Source of the DNA: Osedax fenrisi
Taxonomy: Eukaryota > Annelida > Polychaeta > Sabellida > Siboglinidae
Length of the DNA: 64,000 nucleotides
NCBI GenBank assembly: GCA_964019155.1
Contig: OZ025242.1
Span: 8,934,821 to 8,998,820 of the forward strand
Direction: 5' to 3'
This document shows positions 51,256 through 64,000 of this stretch, piece by piece. The translations under genes were made by a program, and so were the position numbers. Every line of letters begins with the position of its first letter. Positions within the stretch are counted from its first letter, which is position 1. Under the pieces are notes generated by a model. That model had not been told where the DNA came from. It saw only the letters and a list, made by a program, of their open reading frames with translations, and did no database searches.

Positions 51256-52434
51256 ATGTATCTTGTGAATCTGTGATGGACGTGATTGTGCGTCAACAAT
51301 AATTATATTTCATCAAATATGGTATAGTTATATGTATATTACATAAAAAACCGACTTATATCCAAGTCAAAACCTCTCATCGATTGAATACAAGAATGGA
51401 TAATGTTCATATCATTAATTAAAATTTAAAATCGATATATTGTATTGAAGCACAATATTAAATTTAAATAACCATATTTAATATATGATGTATTTGTGTA
51501 ATTATAGTATAATGTAATTAATGTACTATTAATTTCATATTAAAATGTTATCATTATTGAATAACATATAAATAGTAATTGATAGAAATAATATTATAAT
51601 GGATTATAATTATATTATAATAATATATATATGTAAATATCCCAAGGAAGAAAATAATGGTTTGAATTGTTTTATATATTATATAATATGAATACATTTT
51701 CAAATGCCAGTTTATAATATGAATTGATATTTAATACAATTTTCTAATAAAAACTAATTTATTGTTATATATTATGAAAAGTATGTTTTTTTTAGCATTC
51801 AAATTCAAAAGTCACATTTAAATTCGATATTTTAATTTATTTTTCTTATAATCTAAAAGGTATATATATATTTAGTATATTATAATATAATATAATGATA
51901 TAATATATAATTATAAAAATATAATTTAATTTTATAATATTATTTTATATCTAGTTATTTACAATATTATAACATGATATTAAAATATCAATTATCTATT
52001 CTAAATAAAATCTGGCTAAAATCATTCTCGCGAATATCCATAAGAAATAGCTACATGATAATCTGCCTACTTATTTGGTGTGGCAACTTAACTTAATATA
52101 TATATATTTAATATTATTATTAAAATTATATAAATTACTTTATATATTAATATATATAAGTAGACTAATATATATTTAATAATTTAAATTGTATCTAGAA
52201 TAAATATATATATATACCTCTGATAGAACTATACTATTAGTATAAGTAATATATTACTTATATATATATATATATATATATATACTTATCAGTTTAATAT
52301 AATATGTAGCAAAGTACATATATAATAACAATATAAATATTGAATTTATATTCGTATTTTATCGGAATGAATTATATATAAAATATTATTTAGTAATCTC
52401 CATGCATCTAATGCCACATCATATATAGACAATA

Positions 52435-52552
52435 ATTTATGATCTGAACCTATATGTGTCATATATATATGACACATATAGGTTCAGATCATAAATTATT
52501 GTCTATATATATATATATGACAGCATTATTAGCTTGTATAAACCTGTGTTTG

Positions 52553-52649
<97 letters not shown>

Positions 52650-52690
52650 TATATATTACAAACACAGGTTCATACAAGCTAATAATGCTG
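52435..52690. repeat. Twin palindromes, copy in fifth unit
   Basis: Same two nested inverted repeats as at 44755, with a longer (TA)n core (about 52555-52645). Confidence 0.85.
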
Positions 52691-52797
52691 TTAGTTTAAT
52701 ATAATATATACGTCACCTGGTCATCTTACCTGTACCAGAGATCTATATTATAGTATCGTATGTAAGCTATGTAGTGCCCGAATGTGAGATCCCCCAT

Positions 52798-53155
52798 ATG
52801 TACCAAGGTCGCGTGAAGGACGAGTATGTTCTCTTGATTATCATCTATAGAGGTAGATTCAGAAAAGTTAAATAAATAAATAACTTGTATTTTATATAAA
52901 TATGTTATTTATTTACTTTACTGAATATACCTCTGTTTCTGTTTGAAGCCTATTCATATCGGCGAGGAAGTGTTCCCTGACACTAGTTTGATGCGAGTTT
53001 AACGCCACCACCTTCTCCTATTATTTTAATAACATATTATATTTCATTGATATATATTTATATATATATATATATATATACATATGTATATATTTATTGT
53101 GAAATTATATAAATTACTCTATATATATAGACTAATAGATACTTAATAATTTAAA

Positions 53156-53212
<57 letters not shown>

Positions 53213-53357
53213 AGTAGGATATGCCCTAATCTGCATTTTAATTTGTTTTCTCTTAGTTTTTCAGAATTATGCGTTTACTCAAGATATAAACTCAGCTACG
53301 TTAGGGTTTAGCTTTATCGCGTTAACTTCAATTATCGTTGCCTCCTTTCTATCATGA
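52798..53357 (+). CDS. Array reading frame, best copy: three phase-0 pieces, function unknown
   Basis: Piece 1 starts at an ATG (52798) and reads MYQGRVKDEYVLLIIIYRG to a possible donor AAA|GTTAAA at 52867; the frame is open further upstream to 52711. Piece 2 (52949-52996, after TTTGAAG) reads PIHIGEEVFPDTSLMR. Piece 3 (53265, after TTTTTCAG) reads NYAFTQDINSATLGFSF, then a hydrophobic IALTSIIVASFLS and TGA. All junctions are phase 0 and would give about 69 residues with a C-terminal hydrophobic segment. I recognise no family. It may be a captured gene fragment carried by the repeat rather than a gene. Confidence 0.25.
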
Positions 53358-54200
53358 ATGTATCTTGTGAATCTGTGATGGACGTGATTGTGTGTCAACA
53401 ATAATTATATTTCATCAAATATGGTATAATTATATGTATATTACATAAAAAACCGACTTATATCCAAGTCAAAACCTCTCATCGATTGAATACAAGAATG
53501 GATAATGTTCATATCATTAATTAAAATTTAAAATCGATATTTTGTATTGAAGCACAATATTAAATTTAAATAACCATATTTAATATATGATGTATTTGTG
53601 TAATTATAGTATAATGTAATTAATGTACTATTAATTTCATATTAAAATGTTATCATTATTGAATAACATATAAATAGTAATTGATAGAAATAATATTATA
53701 ATGGATTATAATTATATTATAATAATATATATATGTAAATATCCCAAGGAAGAAAATAATGGTTTGAATTGTTTTATATATTATATAATATGAATACATT
53801 TTCAAATGCCAGTTTATAATATGAATTGATTTTTTATACAATTTTCTAATAAAAACTAATTTATTGTTATATAATATGAAAAGTATGTTTTTTTTAGCAT
53901 TCAAATTCAAAAGTCACATTTAAATTCGATATTTTAATTTATTTTTCTTAAAATCTAAAAGGTATATATATATTTAGTATATTATAATATAATGATATAA
54001 TATATAATTATAAAAATATTATTTTAATTTTATAATATTATTTTCTATCTAGTTATTTACAATATTATAACATGATATTAAAATATCAATTATCTATTCT
54101 AAATAAAATCTGGCTAAAATCATTCTCACGAATATCCATAAGAAATAGCTACATGATAATCTGCTTACTTATTTGGTGTGGCAACTTAACATTTCTATTG

Positions 54201-54213
<13 letters not shown>

Positions 54214-54271
<58 letters not shown>
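54214..54271. repeat. (TA)n in array
   Basis: A long TA tract. Similar tracts at about 44525-44600, 45476-45534, 49126-49179, 50343-50371, 53158-53208, 55995-56052 and 56131-56247 differ greatly in length between units. Confidence 0.9.
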
Positions 54272-54279
<8 letters not shown>

Positions 54280-55166
54280 GTATATACATATGTATATATT
54301 TATTATGAAATTATATAAATATATATACTTTATTCTAGATACATTTAAAATATTAAATATCTATTAGTCTATATATATAGAGTAATATATATATACTAAT
54401 AGATATTTTATCAAATTATCCTTACAGCAAACAGTCTAAAAAGTATAAACATATTTTTGAGTGATTATACTAGTTTTTTATTTAAAAGTAAAACTTCTAA
54501 AGTAATTTACTTCTAATAATAATTTCACTATATATATATATATCTATATATGTATCTACATATATACATATGTATATATTTATTATGAAATTATATAAAT
54601 TACTCTATATATTTTTCTATAGACTATAGTCTCTATTATAATAGATATTTAATAATTTAAAATGTATCTAGAATAAAGTATATATATATATATATTTATA
54701 TATTGTAGTAGGATATGCCCGAAACTGCATTTTAATTTGTTTTCTCTTAGTTTTTCAGAATTATGCGTTTACGCAAGATTAAACTCACCTACATTGGACT
54801 TCAGCTTTAACACGGTAACTTAGGTTCTCGTCTCCTCCTTTCTATCATGAATGTATCTTGTGAATCTGTGATGGATGTGATTGTACGTCAACAATAATTA
54901 TATTTCATCAAATATGGTATAATTATATGTATATTACATATATTATTATAATAATATTACATATATATATATATATAATTGATAAAGTATATATTATATA
55001 TTAATATATATATATTTAATATTATTATTAAAATTATATAAATTACTTTATATATTAATATATATAAGTAGACTAATATATATTTAATAATTTAAATTGT
55101 ATCTAGAATAAATATATATATATATACCTCTGATAGAACTATACTATTAGTATAAGTAATATATTA

Positions 55167-55209
<43 letters not shown>

Positions 55210-55365
55210 TTATCAGTTTAATATAATATGTAGCAAAGTACATATATAATAACAATATAAATATTGAATTTATATTCGTATTTTATCGGAATGAATTATA
55301 TATAAAATATTATTTAGTAATCTCCATGCATCTAATGCCACATCATATATAGACAATAATTTATG

Positions 55366-55497
55366 ATCTGAACCTATATGTGTCATATATATATGACACA
55401 TATAGGTTCAGATCATAAATTATTGTCTATATATATATATATGACAGCATTATTAGCTTGTATAAACCTGTGTTTGTCATATATATATATATATATA

Positions 55498-55586
<89 letters not shown>

Positions 55587-55628
55587 ATATATATGACAAA
55601 CACAGGTTCATACAAGCTAATAATGCTG
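55366..55628. repeat. Twin palindromes, copy in seventh unit
   Basis: Same arrangement as at 44755 and 52435; the TA core is the longest (about 55484-55583). Confidence 0.85.
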
Positions 55629-55735
55629 TTAGTTTAATATAATATATACGTCACCTGGTCATCTTACCTGTACCAGAGATCTATATTATAGTATCGTATG
55701 TAAGCTATGTAGTGCCCGAATGTGAGATCCCCCAT

Positions 55736-56391
<656 letters not shown>

Positions 56392-57217
56392 ATGTATCTT
56401 GTGAATCTGTGATGGACGTGATTGTGCGTCAACAATAATTATATTTCATCAAATATGGTATAGTTATATGTATATTACATAAAAAACCGACTTATATCCA
56501 AGTCAAAACCTATCATCGATTGAATACAAGAATGAATAATGTTCATATCATTAATTAAAATTTAAAATCGATATATTGTATTGAAGCACAATATTAAATT
56601 TAAATAACCATATTTAATATATGATGTATTTGTGTAATTATAGTATAATGTAATTAATGTATACATTTTAATGTACTATTAATTTCATATTAAAATGTTA
56701 TCATTATTGAATAACATATAAATAGTAATTGATAGAAATAATATTATAATGGATTATAATTATATTATAATAATATATATATGTAAATATCCCAAGGAAG
56801 AAAATAATGGTTTGAATTGTTTTATATATTATATAATATGAATACATTTTCAAATGCCAGTTTATAATATGAATTGATTTTTTATACAATTTTCTAATAA
56901 AAACTAATTTATTGTTATATAATATGAAAAGTATGTTTTTTTTAGCATTCAAATTCAAAAGTCACATTTAAATTCGATATTTTAATTTATTTTTCTTAAA
57001 ATCTAAAAGGTATATATATATATTTAGTATATTATAATATAATGATATAATATATAATTATAAAAATATTATTTTAATTTTATAATATTATTTTCATCGA
57101 TACCTCCACCTAGACCTGTATTAATAACTCAGCCCCCCCCCACCCCCCCGTTCATCGATACCTCCATCTAGACCTGTATTAATAACTCTGCCCCCCACCC
57201 CCCCACCCCCCGTACAG

Positions 57218-57353
57218 TGAGAAACAGCGTAAACCGGCGTGGTGCGACCGTATCCTCTACAGAGGTTCGGGTATAGTGCCCCTAGAGTATCGTAGCCATC
57301 AGACCATCATGCTCAGCGATCATAAACCAGTCAGCGCCACCTTCGAAATCGAC
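57218..57353 (+). pseudogene. OCRL: Duplicated exon 9 ([14 protein letters not shown])
   Basis: Identical in sequence and splice sites to 17325-17460. It has no exons 1-8 before it in this window; instead the tandem array lies upstream, so a full phosphatase domain cannot be made from this copy alone. Confidence 0.9.
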
Positions 57354-57680
57354 GTCAGTAACCCACATTAGGCCACGCCCACACACACGCCCACATTCCT
57401 TCAATATAGCCACACAATAGGCACACCTCTACTTTAGCCAAATCAACATACACAACAGTAGAAATACCTTAAATATAGCCACACACACACGCACTATAAA
57501 CGACCCATTCTCTAGCAATCCCCATACTTCATCCACCCACGAGAGTATAACTCCGATACGTCTATAGTCGCGCTATTATTACAGCCACGCCCCCACATAC
57601 GTGCCCATACTACAGCTATGCATAACTGCGGGAAGAGACACACACTAGCGACATCCCTTAATCCATTCTTTATATCGCAG

Positions 57681-57791
57681 ACTTTTAAAACGGACCATCA
57701 TAAAAGAAAGTTAATCTACAAACGTGTTTTGAAAGAGATCGACCAAAATGAAAACGACGTGATGCCGAAACTTGAGTTAAACGCAACTGAG
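57681..57791 (+). pseudogene. OCRL: Duplicated exon 10
   Basis: Identical to 17788-17898, donor GAG|GTAAAG retained. The following intron has a 24-25 bp insertion that lengthens the read-through frame. Confidence 0.9.
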
Positions 57792-58331
57792 GTAAAGCGC
57801 TTATTTTCATCTTCTTTATATTACGTGCATCTTCTTTGTATTACTTTAATCTTATTTGTTAAATTACTGCATCTTCTTCTTTATTAATATTGTAAAATTC
57901 TAATACTAATTCTATATACATTATTAATGTATTTATTAGTAATGTATGTAATATTTTTTCTTAAAATAAGATATGTTATAATTTACGCTGTATATTGATG
58001 AATATTTTATGGTACCAGCTATATATTCATTATATTTTTGAATATGAAATTAATTATCATTGCAATTATGAAAGTTAAACATTTTATAAATACAATGTCA
58101 CATACATAATGTGATACATATATATTATGTTTCCATCAGTATATAGTAAATATTAGCCTAAATAATGTAGTATACATCTGCATATCTTAGTTTATCATTA
58201 TTTACAAATACGACTTATATATAATGCATACAAAATAGTTATTTTTGTGAACTCTTAAAAGTTTTCTACCTAGTCCTTAACTCTCAAATAATATATTCTT
58301 AAGTTCTATATATAGCTATCTCTACCTATTA

Positions 58332-58335
<4 letters not shown>

Positions 58336-58397
<62 letters not shown>
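58336..58397. repeat. (TA)n, expanded relative to copy 1
   Basis: About 60 bp of TA against about 35 bp in the first copy at 18421. Confidence 0.85.
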
Positions 58398-58403
<6 letters not shown>

Positions 58404-58485
58404 GCATATATCAATGATAGAATATAAAACATATAGGTATACTAACAATATACTATTAATATACTAATAATAATCTCCATTTTAG

Positions 58486-58554
58486 TTGATATTCAAGGAT
58501 GTAAGGTATAAATGTCCACAATTCCAGCCGATCATCGTTACCAACACTGGATCG
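58486..58554 (+). pseudogene. OCRL: Duplicated exon 11, weakened donor
   Basis: The coding part equals 18543-18611, but the donor is GTAAAT instead of GTAAGT: loss of the conserved +5 G. This may lower splicing of this copy. Confidence 0.88.
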
Positions 58555-58727
58555 GTAAATTTACATTATATAATAAAATTATTAAATATTATCAATAAAT
58601 TTCACATACTATCTTTATTTATCTGGATAAAGATATAATAGATATAGTTCTAAAAATTAATTTCAAGAAAATTAAATTTGTTTGATTTTTTATTTTACCT
58701 ACAAATTTAATTGAACATTATATTTAA

Positions 58728-59669
58728 GGGCATTAGCGCGGGTTCGCAATTGCAATGTAAATTATCATTAATTATGGCTCTAGCTAGATCTCAACCTATA
58801 AATAACTACTAAAGATAATTAAATAATTTTTTTTTTATTCAATAGATATAATTCTACTTTATATTTATATTGTATCTTTTTAAATATAATAAATTATAAT
58901 TATTTAAATATAATAGTTTAAAATAGTTAAATATTTTTTTTTTTGAATAATCAGTATTTTATAATCTATTTTCATAATATAAAGTTAGAATAAAAATTTA
59001 TAATTGTACATGACAATTATACATATTAATTATAAATATATATGTTATACATAGATTGTAAAAATTTAAGATACAAATATTCGTTATCAAATGAGTTTTA
59101 GGCTTTTAAATATGCCTAAAAGTGAAAAAGTTAAAACTTGTGAAAATTAGAGTCAAAGTTTTTTTACGCTTCAAACGGAAAATTAGTAAAATCTTTCTTT
59201 GTGAATTAGTTACAGGTACGACAATACGTTATTTATAATCATAAATTCTACTTATTTATTATCAAATAATGTTACTAATTTTCCGTTGGAAGTGTCTCTT
59301 TTTAACCAATGATATCTTGTTATATAGACACTTGATTTGTTTATTTATTTTAATGCTATTTAATCTATGATCTCTGCTGAATTCAAAACAGAAATTTTTA
59401 AGTAAAATACTTATTTTAATAAATCGCAATATAATATCATAAATGACAATATTTTATAAAAAATACAAATAATATTCATTAATTTCTTGTCATTTTCGTA
59501 ATTTTTTTAATTCATATGGTCTATTGTAACACTATTAATGGATAGAATTAGCTAAAAATAAGTTGCAATTTTTACAATGTGATAAAATAAGATACCGAAA
59601 TTGGATAATATGTAATAACATTTTTTTTTTAATTAAAATATTAATCATATTTCAACCCGCGCTAACCCC
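58728..59669. mobile_element. TTAA-flanked element 2, duplicated copy
   Basis: Same ends and TTAA flanks as 18805-19745, with scattered substitutions. Confidence 0.8.
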
Positions 59670-60300
59670 TTAATAGAAAAAATATGAATTTTGTTCACGT
59701 TTATGTTTCGCAACAAATATATGAACATGAATTGTATTATTTTAAATATTTTTTTGCACATAAATATATTTTTTATTAAATTTATTATTTACAATTATTA
59801 ACTTATTATTAATTAAATTTATTATTAAACTATTACCTAACTATTTAGGAAATCACTCAATTTCATAATTATAGAGTGTAGAAAGAATTAATAACATATT
59901 CTTTACGCACATATTTGATAACATTTAATTCTAATTGAAATTAAATGAAAAAGTAATTTTGCTGTATTTTTTAAGGAAATAAAATTCCGAAAAAAAATTT
60001 AAATTTACATATTTTTATCTTTAGTTTATGTTGAAATGTAGAGACCGCCAATCCCCTTAATATTACAACAATCAACAAATCATCAGCCTAGTAAACAAAT
60101 TAGTGCATGTAGGATATCCCTATAGCCAATAGAGTTATGTACACTTTAGTTACATGTGTATGGCTATATAATATGCTTTTCATATAAATATAATATAAAG
60201 ATAATTAAATGCCACTGACATGCATTCTCCTTATAAAAATATTCTTATATATGCGTGTATATATATATATATATGCATATATACATTTCGTGTATTTCAG

Positions 60301-60394
60301 ACTGAGGCGAGCTATTATTTCAAGAGTATCGTAAGTGGTAGTAGTTGCAAATCTTGGCTGAAAATAGATCCGGATAAGTACACACTACAAGTAG
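60301..60394 (+). pseudogene. OCRL: Duplicated exon 12
   Basis: Identical to 20377-20470, followed by the same donor-repeating minisatellite (60395-60560). Confidence 0.9.
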
Positions 60395-60776
60395 GTTAGT
60401 CATTTAGGGATTAATCATTAAGGGGTAGTCATTGAGGGGTAAGTTATTAAGGGGTTAGTTATTAAGGGGTTAGTCATTGAGGGGTAAGTTACTTAGGGGT
60501 TAGTTATTAAGGGGTTAGTCATAAAGGCGTTAATCATTAAGGGGTTAGTTATTAGCCCCCTGCTGCTGCCTTAAAAGGCGATAATGCTGGTGAACTAAAA
60601 ACTCGTATAATACTAGTATGTAAAGTATATTAGTATATTAGCATGTACAGTATATTAGTATGTAAAGTATATTAGTATGTTAGCATATAAAGTATTTCAT
60701 GGCTATTTTGTAAAATATCGTGGTACTAGATATTATTACTATTATACATTATTATAAGTATTACTTATATAGTATT

Positions 60777-61235
60777 ACCAAAGATTTTCCGAAGGAAAGA
60801 TATAACACTTACACGAAATCGTGTAATTCTAATTTGTATACAAAATACCCTGGTGCCACCTATAGCGGGTTACTTTTAGGAACTATGCGTTGTTTATAAT
60901 GTAAATTAGTATTTAACTATACACTTTTAAAATGTTAAATAATATGCTTTAAATTAATATTTATATGATGAAAACTAAGTGTTCATTACTAATATATAAT
61001 AAACAAATATGATATTTATGTTTTAAATGCTATAAGTATATATTTAGTAAGTAAAAGTTAATTTATATTGCATGTAATTTAATAGAGCAATGAAAACATT
61101 GTTGTGTGCAAACAGAGCCGAACCTACATCTATTTCAGTGATTTCGATACTACTGCTAGCAGCGGCTGGGGATATTACTAAATTACGTTGCATGCATAGG
61201 GAGTGTTATATCTTTGCTTCGCAAAATCTTTGGTA
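60777..61235 (-). mobile_element. MITE family 1, duplicated copy
   Basis: Same element as 20810-21269, carried along by the duplication. Confidence 0.85.
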
Positions 61236-61278
61236 TTACTACTGAATATAATCATAATAATTATAATTTTATCATTAG

Positions 61279-61403
61279 GGGAATCCATTACAATTCAATT
61301 CCAAATTGATGTAAATTCATGCAATGCTCCATCTTTAAACCGAGGACCTGATATAATTAGCGACCTTACTATCTTTTCAATAAAAGGAGGACGAGATTTT
61401 TTT
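61279..61403 (+). pseudogene. OCRL: Duplicated exon 13
   Basis: As 21313-21437 except AGC to TGC, which changes a serine to cysteine in the VNSSNAPSL segment. Confidence 0.9.
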
Positions 61404-62620
61404 GTATCCTTTTAATATATATATTTCTATAATAACATAACTTTTCTAATAGTGATATATATATATATATAACTATACCAGATTTTGTAGACATTTCTAG
61501 CATAATATTTACCATTTGGTAGACATAATTATTTGGTAGACCATTTTTTATCTACCAAATAGTTATTGCAATAAATTATCACTTTTGGTATAAATTTGAC
61601 GTATAATAAAATCATATCATTAATATATATAAACTAAATTTATATATTATTTATTAATAATTTAAAAATCTATAGAATAAGTAAAATAAATAATGATTGA
61701 ATTAACACTTTATATATATTTGATCTATATTATGTTTAGTAGACACACCATTTCAAATGAAATATATAGAATTATTGGATATAAGATATATATGTATAAG
61801 ATGTTGATACATTTCTATTTTATATTACTTATGGATCATATATATTATATACAAAAATAAGATTTTAAATTCATAATCAATATATATTTTTAATTAATTA
61901 ATTAATTTATTTATTTATTTATACATTTAAAAATAATTGCACATGCGTAATTTTTGTTTATCATTAAATATAGAACATATCTCAGACAATAGTAAAGTTA
62001 GAGCGAATGCTCTTTACGAAATGTCCATAACAATAAATAATAATATTATCAACAAATTCATTAACATATAAATAATATATATTTAGTAGAGATTATTTTT
62101 ATAAGTTTTTTTATTATTCATTATTTTGAAAAAATAATAAAATATATTTAACAGTATAATTAATTAATATGTATATTTTCACCTTTATGACTATCTTTTA
62201 AAAAATTGCTACTAAATGATTATATTTTGCATTGTCTACCAAATGGTTATGATATAACTATATATGATTGCCCTATGATCATATCATTGTTGAATATAAC
62301 ATACTGATAAGTATATTAACATCCATTAATCTCATGTCATCCATATATTTATTCTCACTTTTCACAATTCCAGATTTCATTTATTCGCACAATTATATTT
62401 TAATTATTGGTTATGGTACACACCCCTACCAGAATAACACATTCAAGAATAACATGTATATAACATCCATTAATATCATGTTTATTGATCGTTAATCTCA
62501 TGTCCTTATTATCATCGACCGTAAATCTCATGTCCTTATTATCCTCGACCGTAAATCTCATGTCCTTATTATCATCAAACGTAAATGTCATGTCCTTATT
62601 ATCCTTAACCTATGGCGAAG

Positions 62621-62725
62621 ATTTCTATCAACGCTAATTACCTGAAAAGTTGTTACGGCCAATCACTGTCTAATTTGATAATGAATCATCGACCAATCAG
62701 ATACGCCGAAGAGCTCATTTCTTTC
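62621..62725 (+). pseudogene. OCRL: Duplicated exon 14
   Basis: Identical to 22661-22765, preceded by the same 31 bp minisatellite. Confidence 0.9.
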
Positions 62726-63286
62726 GTTAGTCTAATAGTAGGTCTCATTATACTTATATTTTAGAACTACTCTATATTAGGATATTTTCAATATATGATT
62801 TCATTTATATTTATACAGTATATTTAACAAAAAAAGTGAATTGTGTTTTTGAATCTCATCTATTTTAATTAATATAATGACGGAAGAAACCCAAACTGTA
62901 TTTGTTATAATGTGATTATTTATTTGAACTAATTACGAGGCGTAGACTTAATTAATTAGTTATCTATATATTTAATTTACTGTATGAATCTCTTCATCTA
63001 ATCGGGGATAATTCACCATGGAATATAATACAATATTTTTTCTAAAATAGATATATATATGTATGCATTTGTGTATATCTCAGTCTATATCTGTATCTGT
63101 ATGCATTTGTGTATCTCAGTCTATAAATATAAGTATGTATAATACTCACTGCTAATTTGTGTTATCGAATATCCAAAATTAGTATTCCGATGGCCTACTC
63201 TATCGTAACAGCACTATATAAGCTACACACACGCACACACTCACACACATACACACGCACATAACGCTGTACATCGCGCGACCTAG

Positions 63287-63376
63287 GATGAACCCGACGC
63301 CGCAGACGTGCCGATGAAGGTACCGCAGGAGTTACGCCGCCTCCTCGATCATCTCAAGACGTACGGTCTAGACGAG
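63287..63376 (+). pseudogene. OCRL: Duplicated exon 15
   Basis: As 23334-23423 with one synonymous change (TAT to TAC). The window ends in the following intron. Confidence 0.9.
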
Positions 63377-64000
63377 GTATCACCCCCCACCCCCCCCATA
63401 TAGTTACGTCTATAGTTTGGTAACGGTATGGTAACGGTATGCTATATATAACCTATAGACCTATAATGTATAGCCTAGTTGTAACCTATAGGCTCCTGTA
63501 GGTTAGTCGTAAGATGCGAGGTTAACTCGTGCCGTACAGCCTTATTAGTGTCGTGTTACTATATCACTTTAAATATTATGATACGTTATGTGACTTCATT
63601 ATCGATATAAGATATATTATCATATCTCGACTATTACCATTATACTATTACTACTACCACTATTATTATTATTATTATTATTATTATTAAGGGTATCCTT
63701 AGTATAAGCTACACATAGCTTCCGTGTATCCCTCCGATTATTATAGCCAATATTCGGTAAAAAATAAAATTCATTAATTCATTCATAGTGCCGTAATAGA
63801 TAGATGATCTAATTCGTTATTAGATATCGTTTTCATGTGCTGGCATATATGAAGTATGTTATTTACACCGAGTGCTATTTACGAATGAAATGTGAAAATC
63901 ACCAACATATGTAAACTTTATTTAGTCCGCATATTCTATCCCAAATGTTGAGCATAATTTCATCGTGATAAAGCTATTCACTGCTAACCTCTAATAGTAA

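Larger units (their letters stand above)
57093..64000 (+). repeat. Partial duplication of the phosphatase gene (copy of 17201-24047)
   Basis: From TTCATCGATACCTCCACCTA on, the sequence follows 17201-24047 to the window end, including introns, minisatellites, MITE and TTAA element. Differences are few: single-base changes, TA and ATT length changes, a 24-25 bp insertion near 57860, an extra tandem unit near 60645. The left joint shares TTC between array and gene segment. The duplication probably continues beyond 64000. Confidence 0.95.

Noticed and set aside
53656..53910. 84-codon reverse-strand open frame, repeated at 56704-56958
   Set aside because: Rich in N, I, K and Y as expected from AT-rich DNA; identical only because the array units are identical, and interrupted in other units.

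Overview
This window is AT-rich animal nuclear DNA. The evidence is a spliced gene of about 19 recognisable exons, short GT-AG introns mixed with long ones, jockey/CR1/RTE-like LINE relics, TTAA-flanked (piggyBac-type) elements, a pogo/Tigger-like fold-back, TA-flanked MITEs, a tRNA-derived SINE and very abundant (TA)n. I cannot name the species. Some sequence habits (ACCTAACC-type motifs, the transposon mix) would fit an arthropod, but a flatworm or cnidarian is not excluded.

The one gene I recognise is an OCRL/INPP5B-type inositol polyphosphate 5-phosphatase on the + strand. I assembled it by hand from splice sites. Nineteen exons between 4827 and 30124 keep phase throughout and add up to 2043 nt, that is 680 codons plus a stop. 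In order they encode the 5-phosphatase domain ([32 protein letters not shown]), an ASH domain and a C-terminal RhoGAP-like domain. Three more proline-rich segments upstream (666-841, 916-1000, 2244-2291) are phase-compatible and may be the linker in front of the phosphatase domain. No N-terminal PH domain was recognised.

The introns are unusual. Several minisatellites sit directly against splice sites, and two have copied the splice site itself. One, at 6460-7103, carries five decoy copies of the 3' splice site. Another, from 20471, repeats the 5' splice site about ten times. Other arrays abut the exon at 16463, the exon at 17325 and the exon at 22661, and further arrays fill the introns at 24.5-25.8 kb and 27.6-28.4 kb. 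Introns also hold MITEs in inverted orientation around exons and three TTAA-flanked elements.

Downstream of the stop (30.1-43.7 kb) lie LINE and MITE relics, a pogo-like fold-back inside another element, a family of short repeats ending in (TA)n, and a 3.3 kb element with about 22 tandem units of roughly 100 bp. From 43.75 to 57.09 kb there is a complex tandem array of roughly 1.5-2.1 kb units rich in (TA)n and large palindromes. It is interrupted by a 1790 bp hAT-like insertion with a perfect 8 bp target duplication. Five units carry a phase-consistent three-piece reading frame of unknown meaning.

At 57.093 kb the array joins, through a 3 bp overlap (TTC) inside a minisatellite, to a second copy of the phosphatase gene's middle part. 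This copy (57.09-64.0 kb, running off the window) repeats 17.2-24.05 kb with seven exons and is only slightly diverged. It is either a recent partial gene duplication or an assembly artefact.
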